Below, piece after piece: positions 1 to 8,552 of a DNA stretch of 55,285 bases. Both the position numbers and the translations under genes were made by a program. The notes under the pieces are model-generated. The model was not told the DNA's origin and did no database searches. It saw only the letters and a program-made list of their open reading frames with translations. Source of the DNA: CAZUGA01 sp964619885 (GTDB taxonomy: Bacteria; Pseudomonadota; Gammaproteobacteria; Methylococcales; UBA1147); NCBI GenBank assembly GCA_964619885.1, contig CAZUGA010000031.1, positions 1 through 55,285 of the forward strand. Reading direction: 5' to 3'. Each line of letters starts with the position of its first letter. Position 1 is the first letter of the stretch.

Positions 1-26
1 TATTCAAGCTACTAAGTCCACTCGCT

Positions 27-1796
27 TTGATGAGTTTTGCAAGTGGCTCTATTAACGTAATGCAATCGGATCTGGCTGAAAACATTTTCGCATTGACCGG
101 TGTTGGTGCAAAAATTCTGCTAGCAGATGATAGCCAATTACAGCGGCAACTGTTACAGGAGATACTCGAGCAAGCGGGCTATAAGGTTGTATTAGCCTGT
201 GATGGTGTGGAGGCTGTCGAACAGTTTCGCGTAGAACAACCCGACCTGGTGCTGTTGGATATCAAAATGCCGAATATGGAAGGCATAGAAGCGGCTAGGG
301 AGATGAGAAAGATTGCCGATAACCGTTATTTCCCAATCATATTTGTTACCCAGGCGAGCAGTCGTCGGTATCTGAAGGAGTGTATCGAAGTCGAAGGGGA
401 CGATTTCATCTCGAAACCGGTTGATCCTGTGAAACTCACGGCAAAGATTCAATCTATTCTTAGGGTAAAGACCCTATACCAGCAACAGTTCGACAAGCAA
501 CGGCAACTAGCAGTTTACCAACAGCATGCCGAGCGCGAGCAACAAATTGCCGCGTCTTTGTACGAAACCTTGATTAAGTCTGGGTTCGTTGAATCTCCAA
601 ATCTGCAATACTTACACTCAGCGATGTCGTTGTTTAATGGTGATGTGTTGCTATCGACAAAAACCCCTTCCGGGCTACATTATGTGTTGCTTGGTGACTT
701 TACCGGGCATGGCTTGGCGGCGTCAATTGGGGTCGGGCCAACCGCAGAAATTTTTTATGGAATGGCGAGCAAAGGGTTTCGGATTCAGGAGATAATTACA
801 GAGATCAATCGCAAGCTGTTTAAACTTTTACCGGTCGATATTTTCTTTGCCGCGTGTTTGTTATCTTTGGATGGAACGGGTGAAACGCTCAGCGTGTTTA
901 CCGGGGGCCTGCCCGATCATTATTTGTATAACGCAAAGATTGGGACGGTTAGAACGATTGCATCATCCAATTTACCCTTGGGTATCGTGAGTTCGGAACA
1001 GCTCCAGCCCTCAATAAAGCACTATGATATTAGCGCTGATGACAAATTTTATTGCTTTTCCGACGGCGTCATCGAAACCGAAAACCGGGAAGGAGATCAA
1101 TTTGGTCAGTTGGCCGTACTTCGCTGTTTAGAAGCCCAGCGTGCCGCTGGTCAATCCGGTCTTGGCGCTATACAAGATGCGTTGACGGAATTTCGAGAAG
1201 GTCTCGCGCAGCAGGATGATATTACACTGGCTGAACTTTCCTGTGATCCTGCGTTGTTGAGCTCAGAAGAGGACGGATCTCAAGGTGCCAGGCAAAAAGA
1301 TACACCGACTACGTGGAAAATCAGTATGGAATTCCACGCGAATTCTTTGCAGCAGATAGATCCTGTACCGGTTATCGTCCACGCAATTACGGAAATTCAA
1401 GGATTTCAAAGTCATCGCGAACCCATATTTATGATTATTTCAGAATTGTTTAGCAACGCGTTGGACTATGGATTGCTAGGCTTGAAGGGAAAAATTAAAT
1501 CCACACCGGATGGCATGGTGAAATATTTAGAAATGCGCGAGCAAAGGTTAAAAGAATTAACTGAAGGGGCAATCAAAGTATCGATTAGTCACAAGCCTAT
1601 CGATGGCGGAGGTTGCATGACAATACGCTTACAGGATACTGGCGTAGGGTTTGACTATTCTGATTCGATCGACAATGTAAACGGCCAAAAATTAGATGCT
1701 ACGATGGGTTTAGGGCTACTAAAGAAATTATGCCGTTCGGTCGAATTTCTTCAAAATGGAAGCCACGTAAAAGCGGTTTACGAATGGACGGCGTAG
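27..1796 (+). CDS. HsbR-like response regulator / PP2C phosphatase / anti-sigma-type kinase
   Basis: This is a cytoplasmic signalling protein with three domains in order. A receiver domain lies at about residues 28-150, with the acidic pair ADD near residue 34, the phosphoacceptor Asp in LLDIKMPN near 78 and the Lys in SKP near 131. A SpoIIE-type PP2C phosphatase follows at about 195-400 (motifs GDFTGHG and FSDGVIE). A GHKL ATPase of RsbW type ends the protein at about 430-585 (N-box ELFSNALDYG, then DTGVGF). This matches the layout of Pseudomonas HsbR, which controls an anti-anti-sigma partner by phosphorylation and dephosphorylation. No HsbA-like STAS partner is next to it. The reading frame is open to the left edge of the window, so the TTG at 27, ATG at 30 or ATG at 60 may not be the true start and the gene may be 5' partial. 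Confidence 0.85.
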   Translation: MMSFASGSINVMQSDLAENIFALTGVGAKILLADDSQLQRQLLQEILEQAGYKVVLACDGVEAVEQFRVEQPDLVLLDIKMPNMEGIEAAREMRKIADNRYFPIIFVTQASSRRYLKECIEVEGDDFISKPVDPVKLTAKIQSILRVKTLYQQQFDKQRQLAVYQQHAEREQQIAASLYETLIKSGFVESPNLQYLHSAMSLFNGDVLLSTKTPSGLHYVLLGDFTGHGLAASIGVGPTAEIFYGMASKGFRIQEIITEINRKLFKLLPVDIFFAACLLSLDGTGETLSVFTGGLPDHYLYNAKIGTVRTIASSNLPLGIVSSEQLQPSIKHYDISADDKFYCFSDGVIETENREGDQFGQLAVLRCLEAQRAAGQSGLGAIQDALTEFREGLAQQDDITLAELSCDPALLSSEEDGSQGARQKDTPTTWKISMEFHANSLQQIDPVPVIVHAITEIQGFQSHREPIFMIISELFSNALDYGLLGLKGKIKSTPDGMVKYLEMREQRLKELTEGAIKVSISHKPIDGGGCMTIRLQDTGVGFDYSDSIDNVNGQKLDATMGLGLLKKLCRSVEFLQNGSHVKAVYEWTA

Positions 1797-1803
1797 TAAC
1801 CTA

Positions 1804-2679
1804 TTGGGCCTATTGCTTTTAAGCAAACCGCTTCCTGATTTGATTTTATATAAATCCGGTACCTATTTTCTTTTGGTACCGGCTCTTGTCTTCCAAATCT
1901 CGGTGGTATTGGCTGATATCTACTCATGGGAAGATGCTCAGGGCCGAATCCACTATTCAGATCGTCCGAACGAGGGTTCGGAAAAGCTCGATATCACGCC
2001 CGGCTACGCCTATCACGTTGTCGAGTATGTCTACGATGGCGATACGATTCTATTAGACGACGGTAAAAAAATTCGCCTGCTCGGGATTAATACACCAGAA
2101 GTGGAAAGTTCTAGAAAAGATGGAGAGCCGGGTGGTCTGGAAGCAAAGCGATGGTTGACTCAGAAGATTCAAGGGAGAAAGGTTCGATTGGGATTGGATG
2201 CGGAACGCAAAGACCGTTACCACCGGCATTTGGCCCATCTTTTTACCCCTGAAGGACTGCACCTCAATTTGGAAATGGTCTCCAGAGGCTTGGCTACAGT
2301 CAATATTCATCCGCCCAATTTAAAGTACGTTGACCCGTTATTGAAAGCGCAGAAGTCTGCGGAAGGTGAAAGATTGGGAATTTGGGGCGAGGCTACTTAT
2401 GCGCCGATAGCAATTGCGGAAATACCGTCACTAGGCCGTCGCGGGTGGTCGCGTTTGGTGGGTAAGCCCATTGATATAAGACCTGGTCGTAAATTTGACC
2501 GGTTGATTTTTAGCACTAATTTTAATGTACGCATCCCGCGCAAAAATCTAGAATTGTTTCCCGCGTTAAACACTTACCTGGGTAAAGCGCTGGAGGTGCG
2601 TGGATGGGTTTCCCGGCGCAATAAAAAATACTCGGTGCTTATCCGGCATCCCAGCGATCTGGTTGAACGCAATGAATAG
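1804..2679 (+). CDS. secreted thermonuclease (SNase-like) with N-terminal DUF4124 domain
   Basis: The protein is predicted to be exported and to cut nucleic acids. The N-terminus has a hydrophobic signal-like stretch (about residues 17-37). A DUF4124-type segment follows (YSWEDAQGRIHYSDRP), then a staphylococcal-nuclease fold at about residues 75-195. Visible SNase motifs are YDGDTI, IRLLGINTPEV and DRYHRHLAHLF, which carry the Asp, Arg and Glu residues typical of the active site. The C-terminal 90 residues (Lys/Arg-rich, VRGWVSRRNKKYSVLIRHP) resemble the OB-like tail seen in many proteobacterial SNase proteins. It starts 8 bases after the preceding gene, from a TTG, so the exact start is uncertain. 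It converges with moeA. Confidence 0.85.
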   Translation: MGLLLLSKPLPDLILYKSGTYFLLVPALVFQISVVLADIYSWEDAQGRIHYSDRPNEGSEKLDITPGYAYHVVEYVYDGDTILLDDGKKIRLLGINTPEVESSRKDGEPGGLEAKRWLTQKIQGRKVRLGLDAERKDRYHRHLAHLFTPEGLHLNLEMVSRGLATVNIHPPNLKYVDPLLKAQKSAEGERLGIWGEATYAPIAIAEIPSLGRRGWSRLVGKPIDIRPGRKFDRLIFSTNFNVRIPRKNLELFPALNTYLGKALEVRGWVSRRNKKYSVLIRHPSDLVERNE

Positions 2680-2722
2680 TCAATCTTGTTTGATAATAAA
2701 TCGGTCGGTCGAACTGGAATAA

Positions 2723-3994
2723 TCAGATTAGGCCAGAAAACGGTTGCACAACAACAGTGTCTCCAGGATTCACCGGTCCGCGGTCGTGCGGAAGAATTAT
2801 GAACGCGTTGGCCAGACTCATTGACTTTAAAATTCCGGATCCCTGTCTGCCGGTTGAGCGTACCCGCCAACCCTCTTCAGTGGGTGAAAGAATCGCTCTT
2901 TGAAATTCTGTACGTCCGGGTCTCTTGCGGATAGATTCCGTGCAAACCGCGGTCAGTTTTGTGCCTGGCAGCCATTCGGTAATACCCATGATTTTCCGTA
3001 GAGCTGGCAGTACGAATTGATAGTAGGTGACCATGACCGCGACCGGATTTCCGGGTAATCCAAAAAACCATGTATTGTCTATAGCGCCGAAAGCCATGGG
3101 TCTTCCCGGTTTGATCGCCACCTTCCAGAATCGAATATCGCCCAGTTCGGATACGACTTCCTTGGTAAAGTCGGCTTGTCCGACCGAGATGCCGCCGGTT
3201 GTTATCACTAGATCAGCACTGGCTGTGGCCTGAGTAAAGCAATCGAACAATTTAGACTTGTCATCCGTTATGATGCCGAGATCTAAGATTTCCACGCCTA
3301 ACCGCGTTAACGCTGCCCGCAACGTGTATCTGTTACTGTCGTACAGTTCGCCGTCTTGGAGCCTTCTACCAATCGGATGGACTTCTGTTCCGGTGGAAAA
3401 TATTGCAACGCGGGCACGGCGATGGACTTTGATTTCACCCAAACCTAGAGACGCGATCAAGCCCAAATCGGCGGGCGTACATAGGTGGCCGGCGCGTAAT
3501 ACCGTTTCACCTTGACTTAAATCTTCGCCAGCCTTTCTAATATTGTCACCGGCAGAATGACGATCGGAAACGCCTATTTCGTTTTCTTCCAGCTCAACGT
3601 GTTCTTGCATTAATACTGTGTCGGCGGCTTCGGGAATAACCGCTCCAGTCATGATTCTAACGGCATCATTGGGTTCTAGCTGGATACTCGCGGGTGCACC
3701 CGCCAATACTGTACCGACCACTGGGAATTTTGCGCTACTACCGGGTTTAGGAAGATCTTTGGAACGGACCGCGTAACCGTCTACCGCTGAGTTGGTATGG
3801 GCAGGAACATTTTTTGGCGCAACGATGGCTTCGTGCAAGCTTCGATCCAGTGCCTTAGAAAGAGGAACGGATTCGTAGCCTTTGATTGGCTTAACGGTAT
3901 CCATGATTTGATCGACCGCATCATCAAACTTGAGTGAACCGAATTCATTTTCGTCAGCGCAGCTCGGTTGAGGAAAGGCGGGGTTGGAAGGCAT
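2723..3994 (-). CDS. moeA: molybdopterin molybdenumtransferase MoeA
   Basis: This cytoplasmic enzyme of molybdenum cofactor synthesis inserts molybdate into adenylylated molybdopterin. Its 423 residues fit the family length. Recognisable parts are the N-terminal MoeA segment (VPAHTNSAVDGYAVRS), VRIMTGAVIPEAADTVLMQEH, the MoCF-binding region (STGTEV, TTGGISVGQADF), WFFGLPGNPVAVMVTYYQFVLP and the C-terminal domain ending in NAFIILPHD. It converges with the thermonuclease gene and lies just downstream of soxYZ on the same strand. The cofactor could serve the sulfite-oxidase-like enzyme at 26.4-27.9 kb. No Moco riboswitch is visible upstream. Confidence 0.95.
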   Translation of the reverse strand: MPSNPAFPQPSCADENEFGSLKFDDAVDQIMDTVKPIKGYESVPLSKALDRSLHEAIVAPKNVPAHTNSAVDGYAVRSKDLPKPGSSAKFPVVGTVLAGAPASIQLEPNDAVRIMTGAVIPEAADTVLMQEHVELEENEIGVSDRHSAGDNIRKAGEDLSQGETVLRAGHLCTPADLGLIASLGLGEIKVHRRARVAIFSTGTEVHPIGRRLQDGELYDSNRYTLRAALTRLGVEILDLGIITDDKSKLFDCFTQATASADLVITTGGISVGQADFTKEVVSELGDIRFWKVAIKPGRPMAFGAIDNTWFFGLPGNPVAVMVTYYQFVLPALRKIMGITEWLPGTKLTAVCTESIRKRPGRTEFQRAILSPTEEGWRVRSTGRQGSGILKSMSLANAFIILPHDRGPVNPGDTVVVQPFSGLI

Positions 3995-4066
3995 GCTATA
4001 CGTGTTTGCTGAAATCTATAAAGACAAAAATGTTTTTAGTGGCGGTCAACGAGACTTGATTTGGGT

Positions 4067-4378
4067 TTATTTTAGCGTTGCCTTGGCTTGGTCCTCATAA
4101 CCGAGATTATCGATCCAACTGATCGTTACAGTATCGCCGGACTGACCGCCGCGAAAACTGAAGGAGAAATAAGGATCTTTGGAAACGCCAGGTCCTAGAT
4201 AACAGGTCGCGATGTTATTGTCGTTGTGCGTTACGGTTAATTTTGCAATGTACTGTAGCGGGATTGTATTACCGGTAATTCTGTCAATTCGGCGGCCGGT
4301 TTCCATCGGATGGGCGATTAGCGTTCTGACCTGTGTAGAGTCGTTGATCTGTTTGAGACGTATTTTGATGCTACTCAT
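4067..4378 (-). CDS. soxZ: thiosulfate oxidation carrier subunit SoxZ
   Basis: SoxZ pairs with SoxY in the periplasm to form the carrier on which thiosulfate sulfur is oxidised. The protein has the family's beta-sandwich sequence: IKIRLKQIND, VRTLIAHPMETGRR, then a C-terminal SFSFRGGQSGDTVTISWIDN. An upstream GTG at 4393 overlaps the soxY stop (GTGA), but the ATG at 4378 is preceded by GAGAGGAA at good distance, giving a 103-residue protein that starts MSSIKIRLK. It has no signal peptide, as expected for a subunit carried out with Tat-exported SoxY. No soxA, soxX or soxB is nearby. Confidence 0.93.
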   Translation of the reverse strand: MSSIKIRLKQINDSTQVRTLIAHPMETGRRIDRITGNTIPLQYIAKLTVTHNDNNIATCYLGPGVSKDPYFSFSFRGGQSGDTVTISWIDNLGYEDQAKATLK

Positions 4379-4389
4379 GGAATTTCCTC

Positions 4390-4860
4390 TCACCTCCCGC
4401 AGCCGCCCACGGTAACCTTGACTAACTGCCGGGTGCTGTAGAGTTGATTGTCGGCGTTCAGAATAACAATAACATGGCTGGTTTCGGCCATTTTTATGCG
4501 GGCGCTTATTTTGGGTTCTGCGTTCCGGTCGAGGTCAATGCGTGCAATCATCGGAATAGGGTTTTTTTCAGCAAATACCGCTATGGAATTGACCTTTGCC
4601 AAAGAGCTACTCACCTTAATTGGAACAATAGCTCCGTTTTCCGCCCTTTTGGGGACCTTCAGCTGGATTTTATCAGATTCCTTGATGGTAATATTTCCAG
4701 CAAACTCCGACACCGCATCGTCAATGTTTGAGAGTTTGAATGGGGTGGTAAGTCCCGCTGCCTTTAATAGACCGGGGGTCATCAAATCGGCTGATACTGC
4801 CAAGCTGAGCAAACTAATCGATGATGCTTGATTTAGGAATCTACGTCGGGTTTGATTCAT
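4390..4860 (-). CDS. soxY: thiosulfate oxidation carrier protein SoxY
   Basis: SoxY is the periplasmic carrier that holds sulfur intermediates on a cysteine in a flexible C-terminal arm. A twin-arginine signal is visible (QTRRRFLNQASS, then a hydrophobic stretch to about residue 35), followed by the SoxY fold (IKVSSSLAKVNSIAVFAEKNPIPMIARI). The C-terminal arm reads VGGCGR, where the family consensus is GGCGG; the substrate-binding Cys is present but the final Gly is Arg (AGG codon). The stop overlaps the possible GTG start of soxZ, so the two are surely co-transcribed. With only soxYZ present, the pair may serve Sox enzymes encoded elsewhere. Confidence 0.93.
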   Translation of the reverse strand: MNQTRRRFLNQASSISLLSLAVSADLMTPGLLKAAGLTTPFKLSNIDDAVSEFAGNITIKESDKIQLKVPKRAENGAIVPIKVSSSLAKVNSIAVFAEKNPIPMIARIDLDRNAEPKISARIKMAETSHVIVILNADNQLYSTRQLVKVTVGGCGR

Positions 4861-4943
4861 CTTGGTTCAAATTTTCTCAAGTTCTATCAGCTAACATGCG
4901 ATTGTATCGACTGATTAATGATTGTATAACTTTTTGTCTCTTT

Positions 4944-5564
4944 TTACGCGTCGAAAAGGTGTTGAAAAGCCGCCGCTGCCGTTTTAGGGTTTTTGTGTCC
5001 AAACACCGCATCGATTACCGCGAGTAAATTGGCGCCGTGGTTCAGCAGCGTAGCGCCGTTGACGGGTGTTATGCCACCGATCGCGACGATGGGAATAGTC
5101 AAGTCTGGCCGATCGAGTATTTCTATATCAGCAGCTTTTGCATGGGGTTTTGTTTTAGAGGCAAAGAATCGTCCAAAAGCAACGTAGGTGGCGCCTCCGA
5201 TTTGAGCTTTGCGGGCAAGTTCAGCTGAGTTATAACAAGAAACTCCTATCAGCGCTTGATGCCCGAGATGTGTTCTTGCCCGTTCGATACTCTGATCGTT
5301 CTTGCCTAAATGCACACCGTCCGCGTTAATTTCCAGCGCTAGTGCGATGTCGTCATTGATGATTAGGGGTATGCCGCGCGCGGTGCAAAGTACACGCAAT
5401 TTTCTCACTAATGCGATATCTATGTCGGCACCTTTGTGGCGGTATTGGATGACTTTGGCGCCGCCGTCAATCGCTAGTTCTACGGCGTCCAGTAATCTAG
5501 ACCCAGGACACAAATTAGAATCCGTAATGGCGTAAAGACCTGAATCTGGAAATTCCATAGTCAT
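4944..5564 (-). CDS. thiE: thiamine-phosphate synthase ThiE
   Basis: ThiE joins HMP-pyrophosphate to the thiazole phosphate to make thiamine monophosphate in the cytoplasm. At 206 residues it has the usual TIM-barrel length. Family motifs are VIQYRHKGAD, INDDIALALEINADGVHLGKND, IGVSCYN, VAFGRFFASKTKPHA (the phosphate/pyrophosphate loop) and PIVAIGGITPVN. Its ATG overlaps the stop of thiD in an ATGA junction, so translation is coupled. A second ATG two codons in (MEFPDSG) is an alternative start. Confidence 0.95.
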   Translation of the reverse strand: MTMEFPDSGLYAITDSNLCPGSRLLDAVELAIDGGAKVIQYRHKGADIDIALVRKLRVLCTARGIPLIINDDIALALEINADGVHLGKNDQSIERARTHLGHQALIGVSCYNSAELARKAQIGGATYVAFGRFFASKTKPHAKAADIEILDRPDLTIPIVAIGGITPVNGATLLNHGANLLAVIDAVFGHKNPKTAAAAFQHLFDA

Positions 5565-6403
5565 GGGCTATTGACGTTTAATGAGCGACGAGGAATAAAC
5601 TGTCCTTTTCCAGGTTTATACCCGGAGGTAAGGCTTTGCCAAGTATAACGTTGGGCTTCCAAAGCCGCTGATACCGGATCGTGACCTAACGCAATCATTG
5701 CCGCGATGCTCGATGCCAGTGTACATCCGGATCCGTGGTAACTGGCGTCCAGGCGTTGCCAGATTTGCGATTTCACGATACCGGATTTGTTGTATAGGGT
5801 GTTGACAACATCGTTTTGGTTTTCATGCGTTCCAGTGATCAAAACGTTTGCGCATCCGCTGCTAACCAGTTGCTGTCCACAGTCTTCTAGTTCTGCAGCA
5901 TGGGGTGCTAGCACACGGGCTTCCAGGCTATTGGGTGTAATCAACGTCGCAAGCGGGATTAATAATTCAATCAATCCGGTAACGATATTATCGTCGGACA
6001 GAGTGTCTCCAGTTTCGGAGGCGAGCACCGGGTCGACGATGATGGGTATTTCGGGATGGTTTAAGATTAATTTGTGCAGAGCGTAAGCAATTTCGCTCGA
6101 ACCGATTACCCCTATTTTGATCGCGCTCGGTTCGAAATCTTCGAATAAAACGTTAATTTGTTCGGCAACGAAGGCCGCGGGTTGCGGTAGAATTTTCTTA
6201 ACGCCAATGGTGTTTTGCATCGTCAAGGCCGTGATCACGCTACAGGCATGGCATCCGTGATGAGATATCGCTTCGATATCTGCCTGAATCCCAGCTCCTC
6301 CGCTGGGATCGTGCCCTGATATTGTCAGAACTACTGGTGGTGTTTGTAGCATCAATAAATTATGCTTTTGCTTGATGGTCGCAGGCTCAAAATAGAATAG
6401 CAT
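5561..6403 (-). CDS. thiD: hydroxymethylpyrimidine/phosphomethylpyrimidine kinase ThiD
   Basis: ThiD phosphorylates HMP and HMP-phosphate in thiamine synthesis. It belongs to the ribokinase fold: VVLTISGHDPSGGAGIQADIEAI, HGCHACSVITALTMQNT, IIVDPVLASETGD, LITPNSLEARVL and the anion-hole region HGSGCTLASSIAAMIALGHDP. The first ATG at 6403 gives 280 residues; the alternative at 6352 (MLQTPPVVL) starts closer to the conserved fold, and neither has a clear ribosome site. It is the first gene of a thiD-thiE pair. No TPP riboswitch motif was seen upstream. Confidence 0.93.
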   Translation of the reverse strand: MLFYFEPATIKQKHNLLMLQTPPVVLTISGHDPSGGAGIQADIEAISHHGCHACSVITALTMQNTIGVKKILPQPAAFVAEQINVLFEDFEPSAIKIGVIGSSEIAYALHKLILNHPEIPIIVDPVLASETGDTLSDDNIVTGLIELLIPLATLITPNSLEARVLAPHAAELEDCGQQLVSSGCANVLITGTHENQNDVVNTLYNKSGIVKSQIWQRLDASYHGSGCTLASSIAAMIALGHDPVSAALEAQRYTWQSLTSGYKPGKGQFIPRRSLNVNSP

Positions 6404-6527
6404 GTCGCGGGCTTGTAAAGCAGTAACCCCCAGAAGTTATCGGGTTGAAATATTTGGAAGTGTTGGGACTTTTTGCACAGCGATGTGCTTTCTAGAGGAA
6501 ATTTGAACAGCTTCTAAGGGACACACA

Positions 6528-6719
6528 ATGATATATATATGCGTACTTTGCGGTTTCGTTTATGAACAAGCCAAAGGACTTCCGGAATCGTCGATTGATC
6601 CAGGTATTAGCTGGGAGGAGTTGCCCGCAAATTGGCATTGTCCGGAGTGCGGTGCAGGCAAAGAAGATTTTGATGAAATTCCGATGACGTCTATTTTGTT
6701 GGGTAACAGAGATTCTTGA
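6528..6719 (+). CDS. rubredoxin
   Basis: This is a small one-iron electron carrier. In 63 residues it shows both cysteine knuckles, CVLCG near the N-terminus and CPECG at about residues 42-46, with the conserved aromatic segments YICVLCGFVYE and WHCPECGAGKEDF between and around them. A strong ribosome site (AAGGGA, six bases before ATG) supports the start. It is divergent from thiD. The electron-transfer partner is not visible; rubredoxins in gammaproteobacteria commonly serve alkane hydroxylases or oxygen and peroxide reductases. Confidence 0.95.
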   Translation: MIYICVLCGFVYEQAKGLPESSIDPGISWEELPANWHCPECGAGKEDFDEIPMTSILLGNRDS

Positions 6720-6814
6720 TGAGAATCTGATTGACATTATGCGATTCAATTTTGCCGTTGGTTCGAAAGGGTGCCATTCGTTTATAGCTATTAGCATATT
6801 AAAATCAATAGACT

Positions 6815-6892
6815 AGGTTATTATAACCTTCGAATTAAATACGATTAATCATTAATCAGATCAACCTACAAAGTTTTTGGTATAAGCTTTGT
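6815..6892. repeat. cluster of three inverted repeats upstream of the DUF5063-like gene
   Basis: Two perfect 15-base inverted repeats with 7-base arms and a single central base lie at 6815-6829 (AGGTTAT/ATAACCT) and 6843-6857 (GATTAAT/ATTAATC), centres 28 bases apart. A looser one with 6-base arms (ACAAAG/CTTTGT) lies at 6868-6892. They sit in AT-rich DNA about 100-180 bases before the GTG start at 6996 and could be operators or chance AT palindromes. Confidence 0.35.
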
Positions 6893-6995
6893 ATTCTCAA
6901 AATCCGTTCAATAGAGAGTCCCAACAACGGCGTGATTGACTATACTTAATCGGAGGACCAAAGATTAAGCCGCTCTACAACTAAAACTCTAGAAC

Positions 6996-7496
6996 GTGGT
7001 TGACTATCAATTCCACTTGCAACAAATGATCAATGCGGCAAAAGAATACTGTTTGCTCATCGAATATTTACATAATTATAGCGACGAGCAATGGCTTGCG
7101 GATGCGGCAAGAATATTGCCGCGGATTCAGGCATCGATGGCCCATTTGGATCAGCCCAATATAGAATATAGTTTCTTTTGTGTACCCGACCTGGAAGAGC
7201 GATTCGAACTCTATTGTCGTCTTAAAGATCGCTTGGGAGAACACGATGCCTACTGGTTGGAGTATGATTCGTACGCTGTTCTTGAAGAAATGACTGGCAG
7301 TCTGGCGAGCGATTTCTCGGATATTTATTTCGAGCTCAAACGTGGTGTTAACCTGCTCAATTCTGGCAATGGAGATGAAGCCGATGTACTGCGTTTGTGG
7401 CAAACCGGCTTTATATTGCATTGGGGACAGCATCTGGTGAATGCTCAAAAACACCTGCTGTCGTTACGTGTGGATGGTCAGTTTAATCCTGAATAG
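6996..7496 (+). CDS. DUF5063-like protein of unknown function
   Basis: A 166-residue acidic, helix-rich cytoplasmic protein. The N-terminal pattern (INAAKEYCLLIEYL, then a Leu/Ile-rich helix with an RIQASMAHL segment) and the C-terminal ILHWGQHLVNAQKHL resemble proteins listed under DUF5063; this is from memory of the family and not checked by a search. It starts from GTG without a clear ribosome site. The 276-base gap upstream holds several inverted repeats. No function can be stated. Confidence 0.6.
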   Translation: MVDYQFHLQQMINAAKEYCLLIEYLHNYSDEQWLADAARILPRIQASMAHLDQPNIEYSFFCVPDLEERFELYCRLKDRLGEHDAYWLEYDSYAVLEEMTGSLASDFSDIYFELKRGVNLLNSGNGDEADVLRLWQTGFILHWGQHLVNAQKHLLSLRVDGQFNPE

Positions 7497-7752
7497 ACAG
7501 GAGCATTCGTGGCGAAAGCCGTGATGGGTGCGGTACTCTACGTCCAACACGTCATTAATATTGTCGGTTGATGGAATAATTTATAAATTTGCGTTTTTGT
7601 TAATTCACCCTTCTGAATCCTCCATCGGTGCAACAAACGGTGGATTAATGTTGGGATTTTTTTTAAGCTGTGTCCAAGACTCATTCAACGTGGGTTGAAT
7701 CCTGGCAAACATATTTGATGGTCCTGGGGTTTTTTCGTTTGAGGTATACGGC

Positions 7753-8283
7753 TTGGTGGGTTCGCGGAAGATTGCAATCGTCGTAGCGCTTTGCGCAATG
7801 GTCGCACTGATCGGTTGCGGTGGTAGCGCGCGGCAAATTTCGATTCAGAATAAAATCAATTCGAGCGCGCTGCAATCCCCGGACAAAAATGTCCTGGCGG
7901 TTCTGCATAATCAACGCAGATCGATCATTGAAACAGCGATAGCAATGCGTGGTAAACCCTATCGCTGGGGCGGCACCTCTCCATACCTGGGTTTTGACTG
8001 CAGCGGATTGGTACATTTTGCGTACCATGAAGCGGGTATATCCGTTCCTCGAATGTCGCGTTATCAATTTTCTCGATCGACCCGCGTGCCGGTTGACCGT
8101 ATTCAAGCGGGCGATCTGCTGTTTTTCAAAATAGGATCCAACCCGAGCCACGTCGGGATATATATCGGCGAATCAAATTTCATACATGCCCCCTCCAGCG
8201 GTAAACGTGTCAGCGTGTCGTCATTGGAAAACGCTTACTGGCGGACCCGATTCTTTGCCGCTGGCCATTTTTACACGCAATAG
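7753..8283 (+). CDS. NlpC/P60 family lipoprotein peptidase
   Basis: A predicted murein endopeptidase of the Spr/NlpC type, anchored to the outer membrane as a lipoprotein. The signal ends in a lipobox (VALIGC, Cys near residue 22). The C-terminal catalytic domain has the C40 triad region: Cys in GFDCSGLVHFA, His in SHVGIYIG, and a third polar position in FIHAPSSGK. TTG at 7753 and GTG at 7756 are alternative starts; GAGGT lies 8 bases before the TTG. The gene stands alone. Confidence 0.92.
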   Translation: MVGSRKIAIVVALCAMVALIGCGGSARQISIQNKINSSALQSPDKNVLAVLHNQRRSIIETAIAMRGKPYRWGGTSPYLGFDCSGLVHFAYHEAGISVPRMSRYQFSRSTRVPVDRIQAGDLLFFKIGSNPSHVGIYIGESNFIHAPSSGKRVSVSSLENAYWRTRFFAAGHFYTQ

Positions 8284-8552
8284 TTAAGTCCTAACCCGAG
8301 GGAGTCCGCCCAGACTTCATCGATGATTGAATTGTCCGTTTTTTGCTGAATATTAATCAATTCTAAGGATTGAACAAGCATCATTGAATGCTATGGTTAG
8401 CTATAGATTGTGTAGGCCATAAATCTTGTAGATTTTTACGAATTCTATTGGGAAGAACACGCTCAATCTTGAAGGCAGATCGAATTTGTGCCGGCATCAT
8501 TAACCCTTGATTATTGTAGGTGCTGACCAGTATTTTTAACCAGAGGCGTGCA

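Noticed and set aside
6404..6527. TPP riboswitch before thiD-thiE
   Set aside because: No CUGAGA or ACCUGAUC-like core is visible in the leader on the minus strand.
7618..7666. Terminator after the DUF5063-like gene
   Set aside because: A short imperfect hairpin is followed by a T-run about twelve bases away, too far for a standard rho-independent terminator.
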